This document shows, in pieces, positions 54,570 to 63,157 of a DNA stretch of 64,000 nt (within the stretch, counting starts at the first letter, position 1; the number at the start of each line of letters is the position of its first letter). Source of the DNA: Acidithiobacillus sp. YTS05 (GTDB lineage Bacteria; Pseudomonadota; Gammaproteobacteria; Acidithiobacillales; Acidithiobacillaceae); the NCBI RefSeq assembly GCF_024396695.1, contig NZ_CP094359.1, positions 620,001 through 684,000 of the forward strand, given 5' to 3'. A program made the translations under genes and the position numbers. A model generated the notes under the pieces. That model was given only the letters and a program-made list of their open reading frames with translations, did no database searches and was not told the DNA's origin.

Positions 54570-56204
54570 TCAGGACCGATTCATGCTCGACTTGGCAAAG
54601 GCCGGCTTGCCTGCCATGCCGCCACCTGCCGCCGGTTCCTCTCCATGATGATGGCTTTCCTGCGGCCCCAGACGCGCATATTTGAACATCAGGTAGAGCT
54701 CTGCCGCGATGAAGGTACTGTAGAGCAGTACAAAGCCGATGAGAGAGAAGATCATGTAGCTGACGCTGTGACTGGAGGCCGATACGAAGGTCGGCAGCCA
54801 ACCATAGACGGTCCAGGGTTGACGGCCATTCTCCGCCGTAATCCAGCCGAATTCACAGGCGATCCAGGGCAACGGCACACTCCACAAGGCGATCTTGAGG
54901 AACAACGGGTGTTTCTCGATCTCGTTCTTGAGGCTGTAGTAGGCCGCGAAGGCGAAGAGCACCAGCATGAAGAAGCCGGCTGCCACCATCAGACGGAACG
55001 CCCAGAACTCGACCCAGACGTTGGGAATAGTCGCCTTGGCCGTCTTGTCGAGCACGCTTGGCAGGTTGCTGGCGTCGACCTTGGCGAGATCCTGATCCGG
55101 GGCAAATTCCTTGGCCAGGAAGCCATAGCCCATGTCTTTTTCATATTGCTTGAAGGTTGCCAGCGCTGCCGTGTCGTTGTGATCGGCATTGTAGGCCTTG
55201 AGGGCAATCATCGCCTTAATGCCATTTTCGATGCGGGGCTTGGCATCCTGTTCCAGATTCTTGATGCCGGGGATGATGGTGTCCATGCTGTGCGTCAACA
55301 GGGGTGTCAGCACATAGGGAATCCCCAGTTCAAAGTCATTCTTCTGGGCCTCCCGATTGGGCAGGGCGATCAGGTTCCAGGGCGCTGAGACCGGATTCGG
55401 ATCGGTTTCCCAGATGGCTTCCATGGCGGCCAGCTTGGTCGGCTGGGTATGTGCCACCAGATAGCCCAGGGCATCACCAAGGGTGATGACACCGACTGTA
55501 GAGATCACGCCGAAGATGGCCGCCAGACGGAAGGAGCGCAGGGCGATATCCCGACGTTTCTTGGTCAGCAGGTAGTACGCTGATACTGCCATGACGAACA
55601 TCGAGCCAGTGACAAAACCGGCGATGGAGGTATGCACAAACTTCGCCTGGGCATCGGGATTGAAGATCAGTCCCACGAAGCTGGTGAACTGCATGCGCAT
55701 GGTGTTGGGATCGAAGGTGCCACCCTGCGGGTCCTGCATGAAGCCGTTGGCGATCAGGATCCACAAGGCGGAGAGGTTAGAACCCAGGGCGACCAGATAG
55801 GTGACCACCAGATGCGCCTTGGGCGACATGCGATCCCAGCCGAAGAACATGACGCCGACGAAGGTGGACTCCATGAAAAAGGCCATGAGTCCTTCAATCG
55901 CCAGGGGGGTGCCGAAGATATCGCCAACGAAATGCGAGTACATGGACCAGTTGGTACCAAACTCGAACTCCATGGTCAGGCCGGTGGCGACACCGAGCGC
56001 AAAGTTGATGGCAAAGAGCTTGCCCCAGAACTGGGTCATCTCCTTATAGATCTGCTTCCCGGTCACCACGTATACCGTTTCCATGGTGGCGAGAATGAAG
56101 GTAAGCCCCAAGGTCAGGGGTACGAAGAGAAAGTGGTAGAGCGCTGTCAACGCAAACTGCAAGCGTGACAGCTCGACGACCGTCGGATTGATCAGCATAT
56201 CCAT
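54570..56204 (-). CDS. cydA: Cytochrome bd ubiquinol oxidase subunit I
   Basis: The 544-residue subunit carries all three haems. Seen are the N-terminal haem-ligand region LSRLQFALTALYHFLFVPLTLGL (the histidine corresponds to H19 of E. coli), FGTNWSMYSHFVGDIFGTPLAIEGLMAFFMES, and the quinone-side GRQPWTVYGWLPT motif. It reduces oxygen to water with quinol without proton pumping, with high O2 affinity. It starts ten bases after the degenerate MBL gene, so it belongs to the sigma-54-driven operon. Confidence 0.96.
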   Translation of the reverse strand: MDMLINPTVVELSRLQFALTALYHFLFVPLTLGLTFILATMETVYVVTGKQIYKEMTQFWGKLFAINFALGVATGLTMEFEFGTNWSMYSHFVGDIFGTPLAIEGLMAFFMESTFVGVMFFGWDRMSPKAHLVVTYLVALGSNLSALWILIANGFMQDPQGGTFDPNTMRMQFTSFVGLIFNPDAQAKFVHTSIAGFVTGSMFVMAVSAYYLLTKKRRDIALRSFRLAAIFGVISTVGVITLGDALGYLVAHTQPTKLAAMEAIWETDPNPVSAPWNLIALPNREAQKNDFELGIPYVLTPLLTHSMDTIIPGIKNLEQDAKPRIENGIKAMIALKAYNADHNDTAALATFKQYEKDMGYGFLAKEFAPDQDLAKVDASNLPSVLDKTAKATIPNVWVEFWAFRLMVAAGFFMLVLFAFAAYYSLKNEIEKHPLFLKIALWSVPLPWIACEFGWITAENGRQPWTVYGWLPTFVSASSHSVSYMIFSLIGFVLLYSTFIAAELYLMFKYARLGPQESHHHGEEPAAGGGMAGKPAFAKSSMNRS

Positions 56205-56214
56205 GAACTACCTC

Positions 56215-56928
56215 CTACAAAGACGCCGGTACGTTCTTTCCCGGCCCATAGCGGTGCAGATTTTTTTCTGCCCGCACTTTTTCCCCTTGCTTTGCGACAT
56301 TTTTGTTTGGCAATAAATGACTGTACCGTTGCAGAAAACCTGCAGAATCCCCGCCAGTACCAAGCTGGCTGCGGCGGCGAAACTCCTCAATGCTGCTCAG
56401 GCGGCGGCCCTGATTCTCTGCTCCCGGATAAAGAAGAGTTTCTTCTGGAAAACGCTCCAGCAGGGCGTGGAGTCTAGCAAGCAAGCGAACTTTGGCCTGA
56501 CCCCGCAGCTTTGGATGCAGACCGCGTACCAGGATCGTTTCTCCGGTGAAGAGGCGATCATTCCAAGCATACGTCAAGGCGCAGGGAGTGCGACCGGGGG
56601 TATGAAATACCCGCAGGGACTCCTCACCAAAATACAGCACATCCTCATCACGAATACGCATATCGACACTGGCTGCATCGACACTCTCGTGGGCGGCAAG
56701 CCTAGCCCCCCAGTTTTCGCGCAGGGTCTCGGCAGCTTTCTCGTGGCTGACGTTCCAGTGGGTGACCAGGATGAGGCGCAGTTGTAAGCCCCGGCTACGC
56801 AAAAATTCCTCGACCGCCGGTAGATGAGTCTCGGCAACATCGATCACCACCGCCTCACGGGTAATCGGATCGCCCAGGATATAGGCGAGAGAACCTTCTT
56901 TCTCGGAGCAGATCTGACGAAAAATCAT
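56215..56928 (-). CDS. ETHE1-like MBL-fold protein with degenerate metal site
   Basis: The 237-residue protein has the persulfide dioxygenase (ETHE1/Blh-like) framework: MIFRQICSEKEGSLAYILGD at the start, AVVIDVAETHLP, and LYPGAENQGR...SSIEEFRR at the end. The catalytic residues are largely lost: THxHADH has become THWNVSH (H57, N59, S61, H62), the PGHT histidine is Arg113, the FTGD aspartate is Glu130, and the PGHDY histidine is Ala. It is therefore unlikely to be an active dioxygenase; a sensing, binding or assembly role is possible. It is the first gene of the cyd operon. Confidence 0.8.
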   Translation of the reverse strand: MIFRQICSEKEGSLAYILGDPITREAVVIDVAETHLPAVEEFLRSRGLQLRLILVTHWNVSHEKAAETLRENWGARLAAHESVDAASVDMRIRDEDVLYFGEESLRVFHTPGRTPCALTYAWNDRLFTGETILVRGLHPKLRGQAKVRLLARLHALLERFPEETLLYPGAENQGRRLSSIEEFRRRSQLGTGGDSAGFLQRYSHLLPNKNVAKQGEKVRAEKNLHRYGPGKNVPASL

Positions 56929-56961
56929 GAGACGAACCTCGTAACTATTGCAGGCATATTC

Positions 56962-56978
56962 AGCAAAGACTATGCCAA
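56962..56978 (-). promoter_or_regulatory. Sigma-54 promoter of the MBL-cydAB operon
   Basis: The minus strand reads TTGGCATAGTCTTTGCT from 56978 to 56962. It has the invariant GG and GC separated by exactly ten bases and matches YTGGCA...TTGCW. A start about 12 bases on (near 56951) leaves a leader of about 23 bases with a GAGG site before the MBL gene ATG at 56928. Confidence 0.8.
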
Positions 56979-57071
56979 TGTCCGAATTGCCTGGTTGATC
57001 CCCAGGAATGGCTGATGTACTTTGGCGTGGACCGGACGAACCTCGATGGATAAGGGCGACGGCAGAGAAAA

Positions 57072-57127
57072 ACTGCCAAAAATGGCAGAATCGTTTGGCA
57101 GAGCTGCTATAATTGGCAGAGCGCTGC
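57072..57127. promoter_or_regulatory. Three inverted-repeat activator sites (putative enhancer)
   Basis: CTGCCA-AAAA-TGGCAG (57072-57087), GCAG-AG-CTGC (57097-57106) and GGCAG-AGCG-CTGCC (57114-57127) share the half-site GGCAG and are spaced 22 and 19 bases apart. They lie about 95-150 bases upstream of the sigma-54 promoter, normal for an NtrC-type enhancer. They also flank the regulator's own -10. Confidence 0.7.
57107..57112 (+). promoter_or_regulatory. -10 element of the sigma-54 activator gene
   Basis: A perfect TATAAT lies between operator sites 2 and 3, about 32 bases before the ATG at 57145. No good -35 is seen. Binding at the inverted repeats would overlap this promoter, suggesting autorepression. 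Confidence 0.55.
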
Positions 57128-57144
57128 CGCCAGGGGGATTGTCA

Positions 57145-58470
57145 ATGCTCAAACAATTGCGTCCGGAACTGACCTCGCTGCTCGACTGTTTTGCATTGCC
57201 TGCTGTTTTGCTCGAGGCAGATCATACGGTGCTTGCCGCCAACCAGGCGTATCGCAAACAGTTTGGCGACGGTAAGCCGCTGCAGGGGCGGCATTGCGAC
57301 GAGATCCTGCGCACCGCGGGGATGCTCTGTGATGACGCGGGTAATGAATGTCCGATGGCGCGCTGCCAGCAGAGCAACGAGGCGGCGCATGCGCTGCGGA
57401 TGCATGATGGTCGCGCCCTGCAGGTGGACTTGTTCCCGATACGCAACGCCGATGGCAAACCTGCCTATTTCCTTGAGCTCCTTACCCCGCTAACAGAGCA
57501 GAGTACCTCTACCGATGGGCTGGTGGGGCAGGGAGCGCGGATGCAGGAGCTTTCCCGCGCATTGCACCGGGCCGCCCCGAGTGATGTGCCAGTGCTTTTG
57601 CTCGGTGAATCCGGAACGGGTAAGGAGCTTGCTGCTGGCATGGTCCATCGGGCAAGTCAGAGGGCGCAGGGGGCTTTCGTGGTGCTGGATTGCTCGGGGC
57701 TTTCCGAGACGCTGTTCGAGAGTGAGCTCTTTGGCCATGAGAAAGGTGCCTTTACCGGTGCCCACAGTCGGAAAATCGGCCTTGCGGAGGCAGCGAATGG
57801 CGGGACCTTGTTTCTCGACGAGGTTGGCGACATCCCTCTGCCCCTGCAGGTCAAGCTTTTACGCTTGCTGGAGAGTGGGACGTTTCGGCGGGTTGGCGGC
57901 ATTGAGCCGATCCGTTCCAGATTCCGATTGATCTCGGCCACCCATCGCGATCTGGAACGGATGGTGCGCGAAGGGACTTTTCGTCAGGATCTGTACTACC
58001 GCATCAGCACCTTCCCCATCACTCTGCCGCCCTTACGCGAACGGCGTGAAGATATTCCGCAACTAACGGAGTCCCTGCTCCACAATCTGGGGTATCCGCG
58101 CCTGCGCTTGAGCACGGCCGCCCTGGAGCTGCTGCTGGCCTATGACTTTCCGGGTAACGTCCGGGAGCTGCGTAATATTCTGAACCGCGCGGCATTGTTG
58201 ACCGATGACGTGGCGATCCTGCCGGAACATCTGCCCACGGCTTTACAGCAGGAGCCTGCCACTACGAACGCCTCGCCGGCAACAGATTTCTCGGCAGTGG
58301 TTCCGTTGGAGGAACTGGAGGCCCGTTACCTGCGCTGGGCGCGGCTCCATCACGCAGGGGATCGCCGCAGTCTGGCGCATTCGTTGGGACTGAGCGAACG
58401 CACCCTGTATCGCAAGCTGGAGGCGATCGGTGATCCCAGCCAGAAAAGAGAATCTGATCATGGCGGATGA
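57145..58470 (+). CDS. Sigma-54-dependent activator with Cys-rich PAS-like domain
   Basis: The 441-residue regulator has a PAS-like N-terminal domain (about 1-115) with four clustered cysteines C51, C62, C69 and C74, an AAA+ domain (Walker A GESGTGKE from 154; GAFTGA at 201-206, the sigma-54 contact loop; Walker [12 protein letters not shown]) and a C-terminal Fis-type helix-turn-helix ([19 protein letters not shown]). ATG at 57145 follows CAGGGGGA. The cysteines suggest sensing of redox, sulfur species, NO or metal. It is divergent from the cyd operon, whose sigma-54 promoter it most likely activates. Confidence 0.9.
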   Translation: MLKQLRPELTSLLDCFALPAVLLEADHTVLAANQAYRKQFGDGKPLQGRHCDEILRTAGMLCDDAGNECPMARCQQSNEAAHALRMHDGRALQVDLFPIRNADGKPAYFLELLTPLTEQSTSTDGLVGQGARMQELSRALHRAAPSDVPVLLLGESGTGKELAAGMVHRASQRAQGAFVVLDCSGLSETLFESELFGHEKGAFTGAHSRKIGLAEAANGGTLFLDEVGDIPLPLQVKLLRLLESGTFRRVGGIEPIRSRFRLISATHRDLERMVREGTFRQDLYYRISTFPITLPPLRERREDIPQLTESLLHNLGYPRLRLSTAALELLLAYDFPGNVRELRNILNRAALLTDDVAILPEHLPTALQQEPATTNASPATDFSAVVPLEELEARYLRWARLHHAGDRRSLAHSLGLSERTLYRKLEAIGDPSQKRESDHGG

Positions 58471-59134
58471 TTCTTTGCCTGCCCTCGACTGGGCGCCAGG
58501 GTCCTGGCAACGACCGGGAGCGCAGGCAGATGCCCCGGTATTGTTGTTGCTGCATGGTCTCGGCGCCAGTCAGGAGGACATGCAGGCGGTGGCGGAGCTT
58601 CTGGATCCGCAGCGGCACTATCATCTGTTGACCCTGAATGCACCACGGCGGGCGGTGACCCTGAATCGTGGGTATGTGATGCCAGCCTGGTATGATCTTC
58701 TCGGCCTCGGCCCGGATTCGGCGGAAGACGACGCCGGGATGCAGGCAATCGCCCGGTCTCTGCACGCTGCACTGGCACCGCTGTTGCGCGGTAGGGAATT
58801 GATCTTGGCGGGATTTTCCCAAGGTGCCGCCTTATCCCTGTATTTGCACTTGCATGCGAGTTTTGCTGCGCGCGCCGTCCTGGTGTTCAGTGGCTATCTG
58901 CCCTTACGTCAGGATACCCCGCCGGCTTCTGACAACGCGGCGCCCATTTTCTGGGGCCACGGCACCTATGATGATGTGCTACCGCTGGAGTACGCGCAGT
59001 GGGGCGAGGAGATCCTGCAGCGCCAAGGCTATGCGGTGACCCGCCGGGACTACCCGATGGGGCACAGCATCGTTCCAGAGGAAATTGCAGCGGCGCGAGA
59101 GTTTCTCGTCGCCAGCGCCGTCCAGCCGACCTGA
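58460..59134 (+). CDS. Alpha/beta-hydrolase, carboxylesterase/phospholipase type
   Basis: The 224-residue esterase has [15 protein letters not shown] (oxyanion region), the nucleophile elbow [24 protein letters not shown] (acid) and a late YPMGHSI (histidine). This is the YpfH/acyl-protein-thioesterase-like group. It overlaps the end of the activator gene by 11 bases and may be co-transcribed with it. Confidence 0.88.
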   Translation: MADDSLPALDWAPGSWQRPGAQADAPVLLLLHGLGASQEDMQAVAELLDPQRHYHLLTLNAPRRAVTLNRGYVMPAWYDLLGLGPDSAEDDAGMQAIARSLHAALAPLLRGRELILAGFSQGAALSLYLHLHASFAARAVLVFSGYLPLRQDTPPASDNAAPIFWGHGTYDDVLPLEYAQWGEEILQRQGYAVTRRDYPMGHSIVPEEIAAAREFLVASAVQPT

Positions 59135-60541
59135 TCACTCTGCGAAGATGAATTCCCCGAGCCCCCAGCGTGCGGCCAGGGTTTCCGTGGCGTTGAGCAG
59201 TTCCTCGGCACGGGTGGGATGATTGACGGGGGAGTTGGCGATGCGCCGCAGAATCTCCTCGCGGTCACTGCCCTGGGAGAGTAGATGAATCAGTTCCCCG
59301 GCATCGCGTCCAACGATTTCGCCGCCAAGCAGCTCTCCGCTGTCCATGTCGGCGAGGATGCGGGCGAAGCCGCGGGTATCGTCCTGCCCCAGGGCACGCG
59401 GAGAGGTCTCGAAAGCGGCAAAACCCACCGCTGGCTCGAAGCCTTCGTCCTCTGCGGCATCCTCATCCATGCCAATGCGCGCCAGCTCCACCGCCGAATA
59501 CACCAGTTCCGGTACCCAAAGCGGACTGCGCTCGCGGCAGTTGCCGTCAAGGATATTGTCGATCACCAGGGTGGCATCGGCCAGGGCCTGATTGGCGTTC
59601 ATGTACGGGCCGACCACATCGCCAATGGCGTAAATGCCACTTTCCGCCGTTTCCAGGTGCGCGTTAGTCTGCACAAAACCCCGCCCGTCGGTGGCAACCT
59701 GCGTGTTTTCCAAGCCGAGCCCGGCGGTATGGGCGGAACGCCCCGTGGCAAAGAGCACCCAGTCTGCCGTTTCACGCTCGCCGGCGCCATTCGCAACCCA
59801 GGCCTTGTCGTCATCGACGCCGGAATCGCTCACTGCAAAGCCGTGCTGTGCTTCGATCTGGAGTTCCTTGAGGGCATCCATGAGCGCATCCTTGGCTTGC
59901 GGCGAGTAGCGCAGGTGGTGCAGGGGCGCCGAGTTCACCAGCCAGCTTACTTCCTTGCCCAGTTGGGTGAAGATATAGGCGAACTCCGTGCCGATCACGC
60001 CGCCGCCGACAATGATGACCCGATCTCCCGCGGGTACGCCATCATCAAAGAGCATATCGCTGTGCAGAATCTTGCCGGCCTGCAACTGGGCACTCTGGGG
60101 CAGATGCGGTACGGATCCGGTGGCGATCACGCTGCTCTGTGTTTGGATTACTTCTTCGCCAGAGTTGGTCTGGATGGTAATTTCGTGCGCACTACGATAA
60201 CTGCCGAGCCCTTGGTAGAGCTGCACGCCCAGGCGTTTGAGGTAGTCCGTGTAGCTCTCGCGCACCGTCTCGACGACCTTGCGCTGATGTTGCCAGGCTT
60301 GCGCCATGTCGCCTCGCAGTGCTGCACCGACGATTCCGCGCCCAGCAAAATGACGACTGTTTTCGATCCACTTGGCGGTTTCATGCCAGTCTTTTTTGGG
60401 CACACAGCCGCGGTTGAGACAGGTGCCACCCCAGGTATCTTTTTCGATGATGGCGACCTTTTTACCCCGTAAGGCGCCCAGCACGGCGGCACGATATCCG
60501 CCCGGACCACTGCCAATGATAACGATGTCGAATTCTTTCAT
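59135..60541 (-). CDS. Dihydrolipoamide-dehydrogenase-like flavoprotein
   Basis: The 468-residue pyridine nucleotide-disulfide oxidoreductase has FAD motif IIGSGPGGYRAA, redox disulfide CLNRGC (C41, C46), NAD-binding IIVGGGVIGTEFAYIF, and an NHPTRAEEL C-terminal motif with the His-Glu pair. No E1/E2 genes or lipoyl domain are nearby, so it is either a stand-alone Lpd or a relative with another disulfide substrate. Its stop directly follows the convergent esterase stop. Confidence 0.88.
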   Translation of the reverse strand: MKEFDIVIIGSGPGGYRAAVLGALRGKKVAIIEKDTWGGTCLNRGCVPKKDWHETAKWIENSRHFAGRGIVGAALRGDMAQAWQHQRKVVETVRESYTDYLKRLGVQLYQGLGSYRSAHEITIQTNSGEEVIQTQSSVIATGSVPHLPQSAQLQAGKILHSDMLFDDGVPAGDRVIIVGGGVIGTEFAYIFTQLGKEVSWLVNSAPLHHLRYSPQAKDALMDALKELQIEAQHGFAVSDSGVDDDKAWVANGAGERETADWVLFATGRSAHTAGLGLENTQVATDGRGFVQTNAHLETAESGIYAIGDVVGPYMNANQALADATLVIDNILDGNCRERSPLWVPELVYSAVELARIGMDEDAAEDEGFEPAVGFAAFETSPRALGQDDTRGFARILADMDSGELLGGEIVGRDAGELIHLLSQGSDREEILRRIANSPVNHPTRAEELLNATETLAARWGLGEFIFAE

Positions 60542-60617
60542 AGGCCCCTCGAAGTGTTTTGCCCAGTGTACCCGTTTTTGCTGACAAACTCAGCCGTTGC
60601 GCAGGGTTTTGAGAGGG

Positions 60618-61637
60618 CTAGACCAAGGCCGCGATCTGGGTCAGGGTTCCCTCGATGTCTTGGGCGCTGTGTTCACTGCTGACAAAAAAGCGCAGACGGG
60701 CGCGACGCTCGGGAACGGCGGGATAGAGGATAGGCTGCACGTCAATGCCCGCCTGCAGCAATTGCTCTGAAAGCTGCACGGCGCGCAGAGAGCTGCCAAC
60801 GATCCAGGGAACGATGGCGAAGCCCTGGCTGGGTCCAGGGTCGATACCGAGCTCTCGGAAACCTTCCAGCAAGCGCTGTCCTCTGTTTTGCAGCCGGCTC
60901 ACCCGTTCGGGCTCCCGCTGCAGGATTTTCAGCGCCTGCAAGGCGGCGGCGCCATCGGCAGGTGACAGACCAACGCTGTACAAAAATCCTGGCGCCAGGT
61001 AGCGTAACTGATCGATGAGCTCCTGACTGCCGGCAACGAAGCCGCCGCAGCTCGCCAGGGTCTTGCTCAAGGTGCCCATCCAGATGTCGACTTCTCGACT
61101 ATCTACGGAGAAATGGCTGGCGATGCCGCTACCACGGGGCCCCAGTACCCCGAGGCTATGCGCCTCATCCACCATCAGCCAAGCGGCAAAACGCTTTTTG
61201 ATTTCCAGCAGGCGAGGTAGATCGGGGTAATCGCCGTCCATACTGTAAACTCCCTCTACCGCGATCAGGCAGCGCTCCGCCTGCCGCCGGTGGGTGCGGA
61301 GCAGCTCCGTCAGGGATTGCCAGTCGTTGTGGGGAAAGGGAAGACGCTGGGCTCCCGAGAGCTTTGCGCCCAGAACGATACTGTTGTGGGCATACTCGTC
61401 GTGCAGGATCAGATCCCGGGGCCCCAAGAGCTGCGCGATCATGCTGACGTTGGTAGCATGGCCGCTGACCAGCGCCAGGGCATCGTCCACCTCGTAAAAA
61501 TCTGCCAGCGCGCGCTCCAGTGCCTGATGGAAGGGCCGTTCGCCGGAAACGATGCGACTGGCAGATACCGAAGTTCCATACTCGTCGATGGCCGCCTTGG
61601 CCGCCGCGCTGACTTCCGGGTGGCCCGCCAGTCCAGA
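60618..61637 (-). pseudogene. Alpha-oxoamine synthase (BioF-like), 5' end lost
   Basis: The frame from 61637 down encodes about 340 residues of a PLP-dependent alpha-oxoamine synthase: GLAGHPEVSAAAKAAIDEYG, SASRIVSGERPFHQALE, VDEAHSLGVLGPRG and the PLP lysine in GTLSKTLASCGG. The normal N-terminal 45-60 residues including the start are missing; just upstream is an in-frame TAG, then unrelated sequence. A GTG at 61490 could start a 290-residue remnant. Intact relatives make 8-amino-7-oxononanoate, 5-aminolevulinate or alkyl ketones. The gene is probably non-functional. Confidence 0.8.
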
Positions 61638-62189
61638 GCGCTACGTGCGCGGCCGCGCCCGGGAACTCGGCCTTGCCGATCGTATCCGATATCTGCGCGG
61701 TAACCAGGTGAAGCAGCTCATTCAGAAGGTTCGCGGAGTGGTGCAGGTCAACAGCGGCACTGCACTGTGGGAACTCAGCAACTGGCTGGCGCACGCCCGC
61801 GCCTTGCTCTTTCCGTCCTTTGCCGAAGGATTCGGCTTGCCGGTGGTGGAGGCGCTGAGTGTGGGCACGCCGGTCATCGCCACTGACCTGCCGGCATTCC
61901 GTGAAGCCGCTGGCAGCATCCCCGAATATCTCGATCCCCTGGATGGACCGGCCCGGCCCGGCTCAACGCCTTGCGCGACTATCGGGACGGCAGACCCTGC
62001 TAGCACGCCCAGCGTGCCCACCTGCGCCAGGTACGCGCCGCCAATCCGCGAGCGCTGCTGATCTACAAACCGCATCCCGACGTGGTCGCCCGGCTGCGGG
62101 CACAGGGCGATAGTGAAGCACAGGCGCGCAAGCCTTGGTGGCAGGAGCCATACCGCGCCATCCTGCGCCGGGTCATTGGCGTGCGCTAG
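61638..62189 (+). pseudogene. Mosaic of glycosyltransferase and KpsC-like fragments
   Basis: In the plus frame starting near 61638, RARELGLADRIRYLRGN and VQVNSGTALWELSNW resemble KpsC-type capsule sugar transferases, then directly RALLFPSFAEGFGLPVVEAL...FREAAG resembles the C-terminus of a GT4 glycosyltransferase. After a frame change, ALLIYKPHPDVVARLR near 62065 is KpsC-like again, ending in RRVIGVR-stop at 62189. The order and frame breaks show it is a chimera of deleted genes and not functional. It indicates a lost surface-polysaccharide locus, consistent with the sugar-nucleotide gene at the window's end. Confidence 0.7.
62168..62189 (+). repeat. 22-bp direct repeat, left copy
   Basis: The 22 bases here (beginning CCGGGTCATT and ending GCGCTAG) recur identically at 62755-62776, 587 bases away. 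This copy is the 3' end of the KpsC-like fragment. Confidence 0.9.
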
Positions 62190-62194
62190 TCGAG

Positions 62195-62388
62195 TTACGG
62201 AACGGGAGATTGCGCGCTCGGCCGACGCAATATCCTGGAACGTAACACAACATTGGGGAGTTCGCGTATGGCTTGCACGGCATCGATCAGCTTCTGTTTC
62301 TGGTCGGCGCCAAGAGTCTGTAGATCGCCGTCCTGGAAATACACGAGTGCTTTCAAACTTTCACTGGGTTGAAAGCTGCTTAGGAAAA
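62195..62388 (-). pseudogene. C-terminal remnant of an AbiEii-like nucleotidyltransferase toxin
   Basis: In the frame ending at the stop 62197-62195, about 64 residues read FLSSFQPSESLKALVYFQDGDLQTLGADQKQKLIDAVQAI, a pattern I associate with the C-terminus of AbiEii/AbiGii-family toxins. There is no room for the N-terminal catalytic domain: the frame begins within the last codons of the upstream antitoxin-like gene. The toxin is thus deleted. Confidence 0.5.
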
Positions 62389-62763
62389 TCTCCGCTCAGG
62401 CAGGGGAGGGACCTGATCCACCCTGGCAAGTCCGAGGCGATAGTGCCAATACGCCCAGGAGCGCTCATTGAACTGGCCTGCTTCCGCTTGCGTCAGAACT
62501 TCCCTAAGAGCCTCCTCACCCACTTGCACGACCAATGCCTCGACGTCTGAGTAGTCGCCGATATTCATCACCTGGGCAATTACTCTCCCCGGCATGAGCA
62601 CCGCCTCCTCTGGTGTTTTCCACCAGATGTACTTGCTGGCAAACGGCACGAGGCTTTGTGGGTCGATCTGGATCACCTGACTGGTTTCTATAGGCTTTTG
62701 ATGGTAAAGGCCTGCATCATCGTTGAGAAGAATGCAACACAACTCCCCGCGCATCCGGGTCAT
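62380..62763 (-). CDS. Antitoxin-like partner of AbiEii-type toxin (orphan)
   Basis: The 127-residue protein contains PFASKYIWWKTPEEAVLMPGRVIAQVMNIG and NERSWAYWHYRLGL...VPPLPERRF, typical of small proteins encoded just upstream of AbiEii-like nucleotidyltransferase toxins. The start codon region (ATG at 62763) lies in the 22-bp repeat; an ATG at 62754 is an alternative. The partner toxin is only a remnant. Confidence 0.6.
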   Translation of the reverse strand: MTRMRGELCCILLNDDAGLYHQKPIETSQVIQIDPQSLVPFASKYIWWKTPEEAVLMPGRVIAQVMNIGDYSDVEALVVQVGEEALREVLTQAEAGQFNERSWAYWHYRLGLARVDQVPPLPERRFS

Positions 62764-62776
62764 TGGCGTGCGCTAG
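62755..62776 (+). repeat. 22-bp direct repeat, right copy
   Basis: Identical to 62168-62189. It overlaps the 5' end of the antitoxin-like gene. Confidence 0.9.
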
Positions 62777-62887
62777 CCTGGGACTGAACCTATAAGATTC
62801 CGTTGCCCAGGATTATGGGTTGGCGGCTGGACCGCTGCAGGTTCCGGCAGTAGGATTTGATCCTATCTTGACGAAGGGGAATCCGCC

Positions 62888-63157
62888 ATGCGAACCACGC
62901 AACAAATGAGCATTACTCTGCCCAATGAGATGGTAGATGCGGTGAAGTCCAAGGTGCGTTCAGGCGAGTACGCCAGTGAAAGCGAGGTGATCCGGGATGG
63001 ATTGCGGGCTTTGATGGCGCGGGATCGTGCGATGGAAAGTTGGCTGCGTAACCAGGTTGGTCTTGCCTATGATGCCTTGAAGGCTGACCCGTCGCGTGCC
63101 GTCAGCGTAGATCAGGTACGTGCCCGCTTGGCTGCCGAGCATTCCAAGGCGCGATGA
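62888..63157 (+). CDS. parD: ParD-family antitoxin (ribbon-helix-helix)
   Basis: The 89-residue antitoxin has the N-terminal RHH DNA-binding segment (MSITLPNEMVDAVKSKVRSGEYASESEVIRDGLRALMARD) of the ParD/CC2985 family and an alpha-helical toxin-binding tail. A GAAGGGGA site precedes the ATG. It overlaps the parE start by four bases (ATGA). Confidence 0.92.
   Translation: MRTTQQMSITLPNEMVDAVKSKVRSGEYASESEVIRDGLRALMARDRAMESWLRNQVGLAYDALKADPSRAVSVDQVRARLAAEHSKAR

Noticed and set aside
57082..57118. TGGCAG repeats read as sigma-54 promoters for the activator gene itself
   Set aside because: None has GC exactly ten bases after GG; they fit better as inverted-repeat operator sites, and a TATAAT is present for the activator.
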